The notes: generated by a model not told the origin, from the letters alone. Positions 25,227 to 34,548 are shown, counted from the stretch's first letter. The stretch is 64,000 bases of DNA from an uncultured Bacteroidales bacterium (GCA_934728255.1 CAKVEC010000001.1:310001-374000), one strand, 5' to 3'. Made by a program: numbers and translations.

Positions 25227-26927
25227 TTAATAGTGGAACGAACTGCCGCCGACGAATTCGCGCAAGAGCGATGTAGGCGGAATCTCTTTCTCGGGTATCG
25301 GCTCGAAATACTGCAGGAACTTGATCAGACGGTGTGCCTCGGTGTATTCATCGCAGTATTTGGGTACCTCGGCAAGAATCGGCTCGGCATGGCGTTTGAG
25401 TACCGCCAACTCGAAGAGCAGGGCAGAGTTGAACATCATATCCGCTTCCTCCTGGTACGGGTAAATCCATGTCTGCTCGCCGCGGAGGACGGACGGACAA
25501 CGGGCGATAGTGTCGCGTGCGGAGTAGTTGCGATATTTATAGTCGCGGACAATGCGACGGAGAAGACGAATATCGGTTGTCGGTATCCAGTTGTGATTGT
25601 CGATATTGATGGTTGTGAGCGCAGAGACGAATATCTTAAATGTAGCCGATCGCGGGATATTGGGCAACAAGGACGGATTGAGTGCGTGTAAGCCCTCGAG
25701 AATAATGATGCTGTCCTTTTCGAGACGCAGTTTCTGCCCCTCGTAGATACGCTCACCTTTCTCGAAAGAGTAGGTGGGCAAGTCCACCTCCTTTCCCTCC
25801 ATCAGATCGCTCATCTGCTGGCGGAAATAGGGTAGGTCGAGGGCATTGATGTTCTCAAAATCCCAATCGCCGTTGGCATCACGTGGGGTATCCACACGAT
25901 TGACGAAATAATTGTCCATCGAGATGATGACAGGCTTGATACCATTGACCATCAATTGAATCTGCAGACGTTTGGAGAATGTGGTTTTTCCGGACGAAGA
26001 GGGACCTGAGATAAGTACAAATTTCGGACGCTCTTCACGGTTGGCGATAGCATCTGCCATCTGGGCTATTTTTTTCTCGTGGAGTGCTTCCGCAAGTTTG
26101 ATCATCATAAAACTGCGGTTGCCTTTGCAAGCCACGTTGAAATCGCTTACATTGTTGATATTCAGCAATTTGTTCCACGAATTGTATTCGCTGAAAATGC
26201 TAAACATCTTGTCCTGTGGTATCTTATCTTCGAGAATGGTCGGATTGGTGCGGTTGGGGATACGCAGAAGCATTCCATCGAAATAGGGCTCAAGGTCGAA
26301 TACATTGATATACCCTGACGATGGCATCAGCGTATTGGTGTAGTAATCAATGAAATCACCCATACGGAAATAGCGGCAATAAGGGTTGCCGAGGGTTTCG
26401 AAGATCGTGCTTTCGCCGTCCACGCGGGTGCTGAACATTTGGATAACGTCCTTGGTGCGTTTCTCTTCTTCGAGTATCTTCCGGTCTTCCTTGATAATCT
26501 GCAACATACGACGCTTGATAGACTCAATCATCTCCGGCGTCAGTTTGGGATTGACCATGTCGGACGCCAGTTCACCGTCTTTGGGTTTGCGCCATTGCAG
26601 GGTACAATAGTATCCTTTGGAGATGGGGTGTTCTATGCGCAGGTCTGCACGCGGATAGAGTTCGTTGATAGCGCATGCCAGCACCATACTGAGTGTGCGC
26701 ACATAGCAACGCATTCCGCTGGCGGAACTGGCATCGAGAAACTCGACATCTTTGGGCTTATAGAGCAGAAAATCAAGATTTTCCTCTTTGTAATTGACGT
26801 GTGCGGCAATGATAGGATACTGCAAACGTATGTTGAGCATATCGCGCAATTCGATGAGCGAGATGCCGCGCGGCACTTCGTGGTAGGAGTGCGTATTCTT
26901 GCAATAGACGGTGATGGTCGGTTCCAT
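25227..26927 (-). CDS. Nucleoside (uridine-type) kinase with ThrRS-like N-terminal domains
   Basis: The 566-residue protein starts with a TGS-like domain (residues 1-65, TITVYCKNTHSYHEVPRGIS) and a ThrRS/AlaRS second additional-domain-like part up to about 220. It ends with a phosphoribulokinase/uridine kinase domain: Walker A ISGPSSSGKTTFSKRL near 310, SMDNYFVNR, and ILEGLHALNP. The combination is a known Bacteroidetes/Firmicutes family annotated as nucleoside kinase; phosphorylation of uridine or cytidine is the likely reaction. Its ATG overlaps the stop of kdsD by one base (TAATG), so it is the last gene of the Kdo operon. Confidence 0.88.
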   Translation of the reverse strand: MEPTITVYCKNTHSYHEVPRGISLIELRDMLNIRLQYPIIAAHVNYKEENLDFLLYKPKDVEFLDASSASGMRCYVRTLSMVLACAINELYPRADLRIEHPISKGYYCTLQWRKPKDGELASDMVNPKLTPEMIESIKRRMLQIIKEDRKILEEEKRTKDVIQMFSTRVDGESTIFETLGNPYCRYFRMGDFIDYYTNTLMPSSGYINVFDLEPYFDGMLLRIPNRTNPTILEDKIPQDKMFSIFSEYNSWNKLLNINNVSDFNVACKGNRSFMMIKLAEALHEKKIAQMADAIANREERPKFVLISGPSSSGKTTFSKRLQIQLMVNGIKPVIISMDNYFVNRVDTPRDANGDWDFENINALDLPYFRQQMSDLMEGKEVDLPTYSFEKGERIYEGQKLRLEKDSIIILEGLHALNPSLLPNIPRSATFKIFVSALTTINIDNHNWIPTTDIRLLRRIVRDYKYRNYSARDTIARCPSVLRGEQTWIYPYQEEADMMFNSALLFELAVLKRHAEPILAEVPKYCDEYTEAHRLIKFLQYFEPIPEKEIPPTSLLREFVGGSSFHY

Positions 26928-27877
26928 TAGTTAAAGTCAATAATATGGTGAATGGAGATAATACCTATAATCTCTTCGGTACCAGGCGTTTCTGTAACAG
27001 CAAGAGTAGTGATATTGTACTTGTCCATTATAGCCAGAGCCTCGGTGAGCAATGCTTCTTTGTGAATACGTTTATATGACGGTGTCATCATATCGCGTGC
27101 CACGATATGCAGGTCATCGTATTTCTGGATGGCACGGCGCAGGTCGCCATCGGTGATGATTCCTATACAACGCTTGCTATCATAGACCATTGTCATACCG
27201 AGATGTTTCTCCGACATCTCACAGACGAGTTCGCGGAATGGTGTATCCACTTGCACGCGTGGCACATTGGTTTGCATACGGTTCTTAACGCGTGCAAGCA
27301 GTTGGCGTCCGAGTGCTCCACCAGGGTGGTAGAGAGCGAAATTCTCAGCCTTGAAATGCCGTTTTTCCATCAGGCAGACTATCAGCGCATCACCCATCAG
27401 CGTAGTGGCAGTGGTAGATGTAGTAGGGGCTAAACCGAGTGGGCATGCCTCTTTATCCACGTGTACTGAGATGACCACATCGCTTTCTTGTGCGAGTTGT
27501 GAATCAGGATTGCCCGTCATAGCAATAATAGTACAACCGAGATTGCGCAACGGGGCGATGACATTCAGTATCTCGTTAGTCGAACCGCTGTTGCTGACGA
27601 GCAGCACCACATCTTTGCCGCATACCATACCCAAGTCGCCATGCACTGCCTCAGCGGCATTGACGAAGATTGCAGATGTGCCAGTAGATGCCAGCGAAGA
27701 AGCAATCTTATGACCGATGATACCCGTCTTTCCGATACCCATTACCACGAGTTTTCCCTCGCAGGCATAGATGAGTTCTACAGCCTTATCAAAGTTCCCG
27801 TCTATCGAAGCACCGAGTTTTTCCAACTCCGCAATCTCTTCGGCAAATATGCTTTTTGCTCTTTCTGAATAGGTCAT
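26927..27877 (-). CDS. kdsD: Arabinose-5-phosphate isomerase (KpsF/GutQ/KdsD)
   Basis: KdsD converts ribulose 5-phosphate to arabinose 5-phosphate, the starting sugar of Kdo in LPS. The 316-residue protein has a SIS sugar-phosphate domain (VVMGIGKTGIIGHKIASSLA, VLLVSNSGSTNEIL) and two C-terminal CBS domains (from about 195, with GIITDGDLRRAI). Its start overlaps the kdsA stop by 4 bases and its stop overlaps the kinase start by one, so all three are coupled. Confidence 0.96.
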   Translation of the reverse strand: MTYSERAKSIFAEEIAELEKLGASIDGNFDKAVELIYACEGKLVVMGIGKTGIIGHKIASSLASTGTSAIFVNAAEAVHGDLGMVCGKDVVLLVSNSGSTNEILNVIAPLRNLGCTIIAMTGNPDSQLAQESDVVISVHVDKEACPLGLAPTTSTTATTLMGDALIVCLMEKRHFKAENFALYHPGGALGRQLLARVKNRMQTNVPRVQVDTPFRELVCEMSEKHLGMTMVYDSKRCIGIITDGDLRRAIQKYDDLHIVARDMMTPSYKRIHKEALLTEALAIMDKYNITTLAVTETPGTEEIIGIISIHHIIDFN

Positions 27878-28665
27878 TTCAAAGATTTTACAAGATTATC
27901 TATTGCCAATGCTTGTGTGAGAATTGTATGTATATCGCTCAATTTTACTTGATTAGCCGCATCCGATATGGCTTTGTCCGGATCGGGGTGAACTTCCAGA
28001 AATAGTCCGTCAATACCCACAGCCAATGCGGCACGCATCAAATAGGGAACCATTTCTCTGTTTCCTCCGGTAACACCCGCCTGACTGCTCGGTTTTTGCA
28101 CTGAATGGGTGGCATCAAACACAATAGGACAACCGAACTTGCGCATTTCAACCAGCGAAGTCATATCTACCACTATGTTCCCATAGCCGAATGATGATCC
28201 GCGCTCTGTGAGCCAAAGTCGCTGATTGATAGGTCGGTCCGAAGGCACAGATGCTATCTTGCTAACCACTCCCTGCATATCCCAAGGAGCCATAAACTGC
28301 CCTTTTTTGACATTTACAATACGTCCTGTCTCAGCGGCAGCCAAAAGTAAATCGGTTTGTCGGCAGAGAAATGCAGGTATTTGTAGCACATCGGCCACTT
28401 CTGCCACAGGTGCGCATTGCCACGATTCGTGTACATCGGTCAGAATCGGCAAACCGAGTGTCTCTTTTACTTCCGACAAGATCTCCAATCCTTTCTCCAT
28501 ACCTACGCCGCGTTGCGAGTTGGCGGAAGTGCGGTTGGCTTTGTCGAAAGAAGACTTGTATATAAAGTGTATGCCCAAATCCGCACACACCTCTTTCAGT
28601 GTGTGAGCGGTTTCGAACACCATCTCTCTGCTTTCAATCGCGCATGGACCGGCAATCAGAAACAT
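27874..28665 (-). CDS. kdsA: 3-deoxy-8-phosphooctulonate synthase (KDO-8-P synthase)
   Basis: KdsA condenses arabinose 5-phosphate with phosphoenolpyruvate. The 263-residue barrel has IAGPCAIESREM, SSFDKANRTSANSQRG, NVKKGQFMAPWDM and FDATHSVQKPS. The Cys in AGPCAIE points to the metal-dependent class. Together with kdsD it makes the two steps from ribulose 5-phosphate to Kdo-8-phosphate in one coupled transcript. Confidence 0.97.
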   Translation of the reverse strand: MFLIAGPCAIESREMVFETAHTLKEVCADLGIHFIYKSSFDKANRTSANSQRGVGMEKGLEILSEVKETLGLPILTDVHESWQCAPVAEVADVLQIPAFLCRQTDLLLAAAETGRIVNVKKGQFMAPWDMQGVVSKIASVPSDRPINQRLWLTERGSSFGYGNIVVDMTSLVEMRKFGCPIVFDATHSVQKPSSQAGVTGGNREMVPYLMRAALAVGIDGLFLEVHPDPDKAISDAANQVKLSDIHTILTQALAIDNLVKSLK

Positions 28666-28690
28666 AACTTACATATCTTTTAGAATAGAA

Positions 28691-29995
28691 CTATGCTCGG
28701 TCATATACACGCAGCCAATCTATTTCCACTTTGCCCGTACCTGCAGGTTTACCCTCCGGTAAGAACTCGGCAACGGCTGGGTAGAACGACTTGCTGCCGA
28801 AATTATTCTTGATACGCATTACTTCTTGTCCGTTCACCGACCACGCAATCTCTTTATCCGTAATCAGCACACCATAAATGTACCATTGTGCAGGTTTTAG
28901 CCCCTCTATGGTTACGCTTGCCGCGTCTTTGTCTGTGCGTATGCCTGCCGATATTTGCTTGCCATCCCATTGCATCATTTGGATAATAGGCTGTTTTTCG
29001 CCGGTTGCCAGATAAACGGCAGCATAGGCAGTACCCGATACACGTACTTTCGCCAAGAATAACCCTTTTGCAGATTGGAATGTTTCGGCTGTTTGCAACA
29101 CATCGCTTGTCCAAGCAAAATTACGAGGAATAAAACCTTTCACCGGATGCCAGGCCGATGCTGTAATTTCTTCATTTTTTGTTTCTACAGAGAGAATACT
29201 GTTGGCAGCGAAAGCGTTTTTCCCGCAATTATATGCTGACAATTCGTTGTAATACGAATGATCTGTCTTCAGATTTTTATTGGTATAGTAGAACCCTGAT
29301 TTCCACGCCGTTATCTGCTCGCAATCGTCCTCAAACAAGGTCTTGTAACTCTCCCATTCCGCAATCTGTTTGGCATCTTGCGACAAGTAGAAACGGATAT
29401 CATCCGTATTCTTAAGTTCCGTGTATCGTGCGTCCTGCTGACTTTCGTCGGTAGTATACCAGCGTTGTGGATTGGCCCAAAAAGCGTTGCTTTTTTCAAA
29501 CTCTTCCGTGTGTATCTCCGCATCCAAATGCAAGTACTCACGGGTCTTTTCTGATTCCGCACTGCGGCGATACCATTTCGCTTTCAGAGACTTGTCTGTC
29601 TTCTGGTAAGCACGCAAGTCGCTTGAAGCCTCCACTGCCGCCTTGTCTTGCAAATCTGCATATTGCCCGCTCTTTGTAAATGCTATATATTGACGGAATT
29701 CTTCCGATGACGTTGCCCAACGATACACCCGAACCGCTATCGACCGGCAGAGACTATTGTAGCGCGACATCTTTTTGTATTCGTCTGTGTCGCGATACTT
29801 ACGATGAAGCAGATAGTTTTTGTTGTCTTGAAACGCCTTTGTCTCTACAATTTTACTTAGGTCTTGAAACTCTTTAAGTTCCTGCGATTGTTCAATGCGA
29901 CGATAGCGTTGAATATCGTTTTTGATTTGCTCCATACGCTGCTCGAACTTCTGAGTCGAGAGTGTATCGCCCTTCAAATTAGTTTGTTGGTTCAT
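28691..29995 (-). CDS. Helical-repeat protein with a catalytically degenerate GH16-like domain
   Basis: The 434-residue product has no signal peptide. Residues 20-265 are charged and helical, with a loose repeat of about 38 residues built on S-x-E-F-x2-Y-x2-L and Y-x-T-D-E-Y-K-K. Residues 270-434 look like the concanavalin-type fold of GH16 (FLAKVRVSGTAYAAVYL; WYIYGVLITDKEIAWSVNGQ; GKVEIDWLRVYD at the end). The GH16 catalytic E-x-D-x2-E stretch aligns to IIQMMQ, so all three acids appear lost; sugar binding is more likely than hydrolysis. It lies 9 bp after the LOG gene and 25 bp before kdsA, inside the Kdo operon. Function unknown. Confidence 0.7.
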   Translation of the reverse strand: MNQQTNLKGDTLSTQKFEQRMEQIKNDIQRYRRIEQSQELKEFQDLSKIVETKAFQDNKNYLLHRKYRDTDEYKKMSRYNSLCRSIAVRVYRWATSSEEFRQYIAFTKSGQYADLQDKAAVEASSDLRAYQKTDKSLKAKWYRRSAESEKTREYLHLDAEIHTEEFEKSNAFWANPQRWYTTDESQQDARYTELKNTDDIRFYLSQDAKQIAEWESYKTLFEDDCEQITAWKSGFYYTNKNLKTDHSYYNELSAYNCGKNAFAANSILSVETKNEEITASAWHPVKGFIPRNFAWTSDVLQTAETFQSAKGLFLAKVRVSGTAYAAVYLATGEKQPIIQMMQWDGKQISAGIRTDKDAASVTIEGLKPAQWYIYGVLITDKEIAWSVNGQEVMRIKNNFGSKSFYPAVAEFLPEGKPAGTGKVEIDWLRVYDRA

Positions 29996-30004
29996 ATAAG
30001 TGTA

Positions 30005-30535
30005 TTATTTAAGTGTAGTAAAAAGTTCGTCCAATGTATCCACGTACTGGGGTTTGTAACTCTCTTGTTCGGGGATAAAAGCCAATGCGCGCATATGGTC
30101 TGCCTGTTGGCGTAGTCCATCGTAAAAGCCCTGATAATTAAGAATATATAGTGGTTTGCGATGCTCTCCTACCGTACCGCTTGCCACTACGTCCATCATC
30201 TCGTCCAATGTGCCGTAACTCCCGGGCAGACATACGAAACAATCTGCCAATTCCCGCATTTTCTGCTTGCGGTCGTTCATCGTTTCTACCATGTAGAGTT
30301 CATCGCAGTTGTCGGCTTGACGATGGGCGGCAATAATGCGTTTCGGTACCACGCCTACCACTTTCCCGCCATTCGCTTTTGTCGCATTGCTCACGCGCGT
30401 CATCAGTCCGCCCGTAGCACCCCCGTATATCAGGGTGTGTCCTTCTCGGGCAATCCATACGCCCAACCGATCACCGAGCAATTTGTATTCCTCGGCAATC
30501 TTGTCTTTGGCACTGCAATAAACCGCGATATTCAT
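30005..30535 (-). CDS. LOG-family nucleotide phosphoribohydrolase
   Basis: The 176-residue product belongs to the LOG/YvdD family, which cleaves the N-glycosidic bond of (cytokinin) nucleoside 5'-monophosphates. It has LIYGGATGGLMTRVSNA and the active-site stretch LPGSYGTLDEMMDV, where the usual PGG is PGS. It is the first gene of the operon running to the nucleoside kinase. The 5' side holds an ACAAATTT-type repeat. The natural substrate in bacteria is not settled. Confidence 0.9.
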   Translation of the reverse strand: MNIAVYCSAKDKIAEEYKLLGDRLGVWIAREGHTLIYGGATGGLMTRVSNATKANGGKVVGVVPKRIIAAHRQADNCDELYMVETMNDRKQKMRELADCFVCLPGSYGTLDEMMDVVASGTVGEHRKPLYILNYQGFYDGLRQQADHMRALAFIPEQESYKPQYVDTLDELFTTLK

Positions 30536-30567
30536 ACAATTTACAAACTTACAAATTTACAAATTGT
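30536..30567. repeat. TTTACAAA octamer array with inverted ends
   Basis: TTTACAAACTTACAAATTTACAAA-type units stand between gyrB and the LOG gene. The outer ACAATTT and AAATTGT are complementary, so the RNA could fold back. Confidence 0.75.
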
Positions 30568-30570
30568 ATC

Positions 30571-32607
30571 TTATGCATCAATGTTTGCGTAAGTGGCATT
30601 CTCCTCGATAAACTCGCGGCGCGGAGCCACATCATCGCCCATCAGCATCGCAATAGTATGGTCGGCTTCGGCAGCGTTCTCTATGGTTACTTTCTTCAGC
30701 AAACGACGCTCCGGATCCATAGTCGTTTCCCAAAGTTGTTCGTCCGACATCTCACCTAAACCTTTGTAGCGCTGTGTCTTAATCTGTTTTTCGTCGCCGT
30801 TTCCGTATTTTTTTATGAAATCGAAACGCTGTTGGTCTGTCCAACAGTACTCTCTATAATTGCCTTTCGAGCACATATATAGTGGTGCCATCGCAATGTA
30901 AAGGTGTCCTTGTTCTATCACCTCTTTCATATGGCGGAAGAATAGTGTCATAATCAGCGTGGCAATGTGCGCACCATCGACATCGGCATCCGCCATAATA
31001 ATCACTTTATGGTAACGTATCTTGCTCAGGTTCAATGCTTTCGGGTCGTCTTCCGTACCGAAAGTGATACCCAGAGCGGTAAAGATGTTGCGTACTTCCT
31101 CGCTCTCGAATACCTTGTGTTCCATTGCTTTTTCTACATTCAAGATCTTACCGCGCAATGGCAGAATGGCTTGGCATTTTCTGTCGCGCCCTTTTTTGGC
31201 GGTACCGCCTGCCGAGTCTCCCTCCACAAGGAACAACTCGCATTCTGCAGGGTCTTTGCTGGCGCAATCGGCTAATTTTCCCGGCAGTCCACCACCGCTC
31301 AATGGCGATTTGCGCAGCACGCTTTGGCGGGCGTTGCGGGCGGCGATACGCGCTTGTGCGGCAAGGATCACCTTTTCTACAATCTTCTTTGCATCATCGG
31401 GGTGTTCCTCCAGGTAGTTCGTCAGAGCCTCTGCTACAGCAGTCGAAACCATACCGGCTACTTCCGAGTTTCCGAGTTTGGTCTTGGTCTGTCCCTCGAA
31501 CTGCGGTTCCGCCACTTTTACGGAGATAACCGCTGTCAAGCCCTCGCGGAAATCGTTCGGGTCAATCGTCGAGTTGCCGTCTTTGTCTTTCAGTTTGGCT
31601 TTCTCGAGCAGTTTGCTCTCCTCGGCATATTTCTTCATCACACGCGTCAGAGCCGCACGGAAACCGGCTACGTGCGTACCGCCCTCTATCGTGTTGATAT
31701 TGTTTACGTATGAGTGGATATTCTCGTTGAAATCCGTGTTGTAAATCATCGCAACCTCCACCGGAGTACCATATTTGTCGGTATTCAGGTGAATCACATC
31801 CGAAATCAATGGGGTGCGGGTGCTGTCTATATAGCGTACAAATTCGCTCAACCCTTTCTCCGAGTAGAATATCTCACCTTTGTAGCGTTTGCCGTCTGTG
31901 GCAAGCACGCCTTGCGGTGCCACAGCCTCGCCCTCCGTATTGGTCGTGTGGGCATCTGTGATCTCGTGGCGTTTGTCCGTCAGCGTGATTTTTACACCCG
32001 CATTCAGGTATGCCAACTCGCGCATACGGTTGGCGAGGATGTCGTACTGATAAACTGTCTCGGTGAAGATACTTCCGTCCGGCCAGAATTGTACACACGT
32101 ACCTGTTCCGCGCTCCTCTGTGTTGTAGGTGCCTATCTCCTGTACTGCGCATAGCGGCTTGCCTTTGGCATACTCTTGCATATAGATTTTGCCATCGCGG
32201 AACACCTCCACATGCAGTTTGGTCGAGAGGGCATTCACGCAACTTACACCCACACCGTGCAAACCTCCGGAAACTTTATAACTGTTTTTGTTGAATTTAC
32301 CGCCGGCGTGCAGCACGGTCATTACCACCTCCAAAGCACTCTTGTGCTCTTTGGGGTGCATATCCACCGGGATACCACGACCGTTATCTTGTACCGTAAT
32401 CGAGTTGTCTTCGTTGATAGTAACCTCAATATGATTGCAGAAGCCCGCCAGAGCCTCGTCTATCGAGTTGTCTACCACTTCATATACCAAGTGGTGCAGA
32501 CCTTTCTGCGAAATGTCACCGATATACATCGCAGGGCGTTTGCGCACTGCTTCCAACCCTTCAAGCACCTGAATGCTTGATCCATCATACTTTTCTTGTT
32601 CTTCCAT
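30571..32607 (-). CDS. gyrB: DNA gyrase subunit B
   Basis: GyrB provides the ATPase and part of the DNA-gate of gyrase, which introduces negative supercoils. The 678-residue protein has the GHKL ATPase region (VVDNSIDEALAGF, DNGRGIPVDMH, SGGLHGVGVSCVNALS), the transducer and the TOPRIM motif EGDSAGGTAKKGRDRKCQAI with DADVDGAHI. The C-terminal GyrB domain ends in LMGDDVAPRREFIEENATY. The length and the QRYKGLGEMSDEQLWETT motif favour GyrB over ParE. Confidence 0.97.
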   Translation of the reverse strand: MEEQEKYDGSSIQVLEGLEAVRKRPAMYIGDISQKGLHHLVYEVVDNSIDEALAGFCNHIEVTINEDNSITVQDNGRGIPVDMHPKEHKSALEVVMTVLHAGGKFNKNSYKVSGGLHGVGVSCVNALSTKLHVEVFRDGKIYMQEYAKGKPLCAVQEIGTYNTEERGTGTCVQFWPDGSIFTETVYQYDILANRMRELAYLNAGVKITLTDKRHEITDAHTTNTEGEAVAPQGVLATDGKRYKGEIFYSEKGLSEFVRYIDSTRTPLISDVIHLNTDKYGTPVEVAMIYNTDFNENIHSYVNNINTIEGGTHVAGFRAALTRVMKKYAEESKLLEKAKLKDKDGNSTIDPNDFREGLTAVISVKVAEPQFEGQTKTKLGNSEVAGMVSTAVAEALTNYLEEHPDDAKKIVEKVILAAQARIAARNARQSVLRKSPLSGGGLPGKLADCASKDPAECELFLVEGDSAGGTAKKGRDRKCQAILPLRGKILNVEKAMEHKVFESEEVRNIFTALGITFGTEDDPKALNLSKIRYHKVIIMADADVDGAHIATLIMTLFFRHMKEVIEQGHLYIAMAPLYMCSKGNYREYCWTDQQRFDFIKKYGNGDEKQIKTQRYKGLGEMSDEQLWETTMDPERRLLKKVTIENAAEADHTIAMLMGDDVAPRREFIEENATYANIDA

Positions 32608-32666
32608 TGTATTTAATATACTGATTTTCTATTGTTTATAAAACCATATATTGCCTTCCTGCAATT

Positions 32667-32736
32667 AATGGCTAATTATATTATATGTCCTATTGTAGTT
32701 TAATTAACGTCTAATTACACCATAATTAACGTTTTT
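32667..32736. repeat. AATTAACGT repeat in the gyrB leader
   Basis: TAATGG(C/T)TAATT followed later by two AATTAACGT words around a TCTAATTA core. The same order of words stands upstream of the AAA ATPase gene at 36233-36312. Confidence 0.7.
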
Positions 32737-32769
32737 ATTTACCCATAATGTAGAAGCAAAAAATCTTTG

Positions 32770-32801
32770 CAAAGGTACAAAAAAAAACGAACATACACAA
32801 T
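32770..32801 (-). promoter_or_regulatory. Bacteroidetes-type promoter for gyrB
   Basis: ATTG (32801-32798, one mismatch), a 20-bp spacer and TACCTTTG (32777-32770) on the minus strand. The leader to the ATG would be about 155 bases and contains the AATTAACGT repeat. Confidence 0.65.
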
Positions 32802-32930
32802 AGGGTATGCCGTTTTTCTTGAGAAAAGCCCTTAAATCGCACAAAAATGCCCGAAAAATCAATTTCCTGTTTTTACTTACACCAAACCGCTATACTAACA
32901 AACTCTCTACGGACTTATTTTTCAATCGTG

Positions 32931-32975
32931 CCTATTGGTCTAATTAGTCCCATTTACCCTATTGACCCCATTGGA
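32931..32975. repeat. 9-bp unit array (TATTGACCC type)
   Basis: Units TATTGGTCT, AATTAGTCC, CATTTACCC, TATTGACCC and CATTGGACA follow each other with a 9-base period. In complement they resemble the CCAATAAG arrays at 16.5, 53.0 and 60.1 kb. Confidence 0.65.
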
Positions 32976-32977
32976 CA

Positions 32978-33016
32978 AATTACGGCAACGACAGCATAGG
33001 ATAGGCTGTTGTTACG
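32978..33016. repeat. Modular 11-bp element, copy E (short)
   Basis: AATTACG is followed by units GCAACGACAGC, ATAGGATAGGC and TGTTGTTACGC. The first unit is nearly that of copy D, the second is the module found in copies B and C. Confidence 0.7.
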
Positions 33017-33041
33017 CCCAATTTACAAATTTACAAATTGT

Positions 33042-33563
33042 TCACAGTATCGCCATAGCAATCCGTGCACAGGCTTCCGCATCCGCCAAGGCGTGGTGGT
33101 GTTGCTTGAGGTCATACCCGCAGGCGGCAGCCACCGTCTGCAACTGATGGTTGGGCAGGCGCTTGCCGAAGTGTTGTCGCGAAGCGCAGAGTGTGTCCAT
33201 AAACAAATACTCAGGGTATTTAATCTCGTAGGTGGCGAAAACCGCCCGCAGGCACCCCTCGTCGAAACAGGCATTGTGCGCCACAAAAGGTATCGCATCA
33301 AGCGGCATATCGGGAAAGTCCGTGTGTATTTTTTTCTCCACCTGCTCCCATACTTCGGGAAAGTCGGGTGCATCGTCTGTATCGTCATACCCCAATCCGT
33401 GTACTTCCTGGCAAAACGGTGCATAGTAGTTGGGTGCAGGGTGAATGAGCGAGTAGAACGAGTCTGCTATTTCCCCGTTGCGCACCACTACCACGCCTAC
33501 GCTGCACACGCTGGATCTGCGCCCGTTGGCGGTTTCAAAATCGATTGCTACAAAATTATCCAT
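33042..33563 (-). CDS. DnaQ-like 3'-5' exonuclease
   Basis: The 173-residue product is a stand-alone DEDDh exonuclease. It has FVAIDFETANG (residues 4-14) with the first two acids, FVAHNACFDEGCLRAVF with the third and HHALADAEACARIA with the His and last Asp. This type acts on single-stranded DNA or RNA ends. The last codons are close to a TTTACAAA repeat. Its start overlaps the WYL regulator gene by 8 bases, so the two are co-translated. Confidence 0.93.
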   Translation of the reverse strand: MDNFVAIDFETANGRRSSVCSVGVVVVRNGEIADSFYSLIHPAPNYYAPFCQEVHGLGYDDTDDAPDFPEVWEQVEKKIHTDFPDMPLDAIPFVAHNACFDEGCLRAVFATYEIKYPEYLFMDTLCASRQHFGKRLPNHQLQTVAAACGYDLKQHHHALADAEACARIAMAIL

Positions 33564-34482
33564 TTTCTTGTCTGTTGTATGTTTCGTTCATTGTTTGGGC
33601 TTCTTGTTTCATCTCTTTGCGCAGCCACTCTGGCGACAGCACTTCGAGTGCCCCACCGTATGACAGCAACTCCTTGATAAACTCGTATGTGGGTACGATA
33701 AAATACTGAAACACAGAGTAATCGTCGTTCCGTTCTGTCTCTTCTTGTGATGTGTGGAGCGGTAGCGACCGCAGATAGTTGGCCTGGTATGCATCCACCG
33801 ATATGCGCACCATTTCGGGCTTGCGCTTGTCCACTGTAACCCCGTATCCGTTGGCAAAGAACGCCTCAGCATCGAATTTTTCGGGCAATACGAAAGGTAT
33901 GGCTGTCCGCTCTGTATCAATTACCCTGTCTAAACCGTACAGGCGCAATTCCTTGCCTTTCTCCGAGGTTCCTAATACATACCATCGTTGTCGGAACACC
34001 CGCACGCAGTAGGGAGCCAGCACAAAGGTGGATGGTTCTGCACTATGAAAACTCTTATACGTGATACGTATTCTCACCCCGTCACGCATTGCTTCTATGA
34101 TTGGTGTCAGGTGTTGCTGCCCGGACGGAATATCCTCCAACAGAATCCGTTTCCTCAGTTCGCAACTATCGCCTATTAGGTTCTCTACGGCAAACGTACC
34201 GATAAGCCACCTGCGCAACTCGTCCCGCTGAATATCATCGCTGTTTTCGATGTAATACCCCCGCGATTTGTTGTAGCGGATATCTATCTGAAACATTTCC
34301 TGTATCGCATCTTTGTACCTGTGAAAGGTGCGTTCGGGTATATTGCTCTCGTGGTCGTAATTGAGCGATGCGCGGCTCCAACGGCGGTCTATTTCCTCCT
34401 TCGTTATATACCCCGCCGAGTAAATCAAGTCTATCAGCCATATGTATCGGTTGAATAGCACGGATGAATTTTGTTTTGACAT
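33556..34482 (-). CDS. WYL-domain transcriptional regulator
   Basis: The 308-residue product has an N-terminal winged-helix part (LFNRYIWLIDLIYSAGYITK, PERTFHRYKDAIQEMF). The WYL domain spans about 130-225 (IRITYKSFHS, LAPYCVRVFRQRWYVLGTSE, LRLYGLDRVIDTE) and a C-terminal WCX extension follows. WYL proteins bind ligands such as nucleic acids and often control DNA-damage or defence genes. The ATG at 34482 is used, not the longer frame from 34551, because the promoter lies in between. It sits between the AAA ATPase and exonuclease genes. Confidence 0.9.
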   Translation of the reverse strand: MSKQNSSVLFNRYIWLIDLIYSAGYITKEEIDRRWSRASLNYDHESNIPERTFHRYKDAIQEMFQIDIRYNKSRGYYIENSDDIQRDELRRWLIGTFAVENLIGDSCELRKRILLEDIPSGQQHLTPIIEAMRDGVRIRITYKSFHSAEPSTFVLAPYCVRVFRQRWYVLGTSEKGKELRLYGLDRVIDTERTAIPFVLPEKFDAEAFFANGYGVTVDKRKPEMVRISVDAYQANYLRSLPLHTSQEETERNDDYSVFQYFIVPTYEFIKELLSYGGALEVLSPEWLRKEMKQEAQTMNETYNRQENG

Positions 34483-34548
34483 AATGAATGGCTTAATTAT
34501 ATAGCAAATTATATGTTCCCAAAAATGATAATTAATGTTTCTCCCTTG

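Larger units (their letters stand above)
32608..33041. other. gyrB upstream region
   Basis: No gene is visible in these 434 bp. They hold a repeat shared with the AAA gene leader (32667-32736), the gyrB promoter (32770-32801), an array of 9-base units (32931-32975), copy E of the 11-bp modular element (32978-33016) and a short TTTACAAA repeat (33019-33041). Confidence 0.7.
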
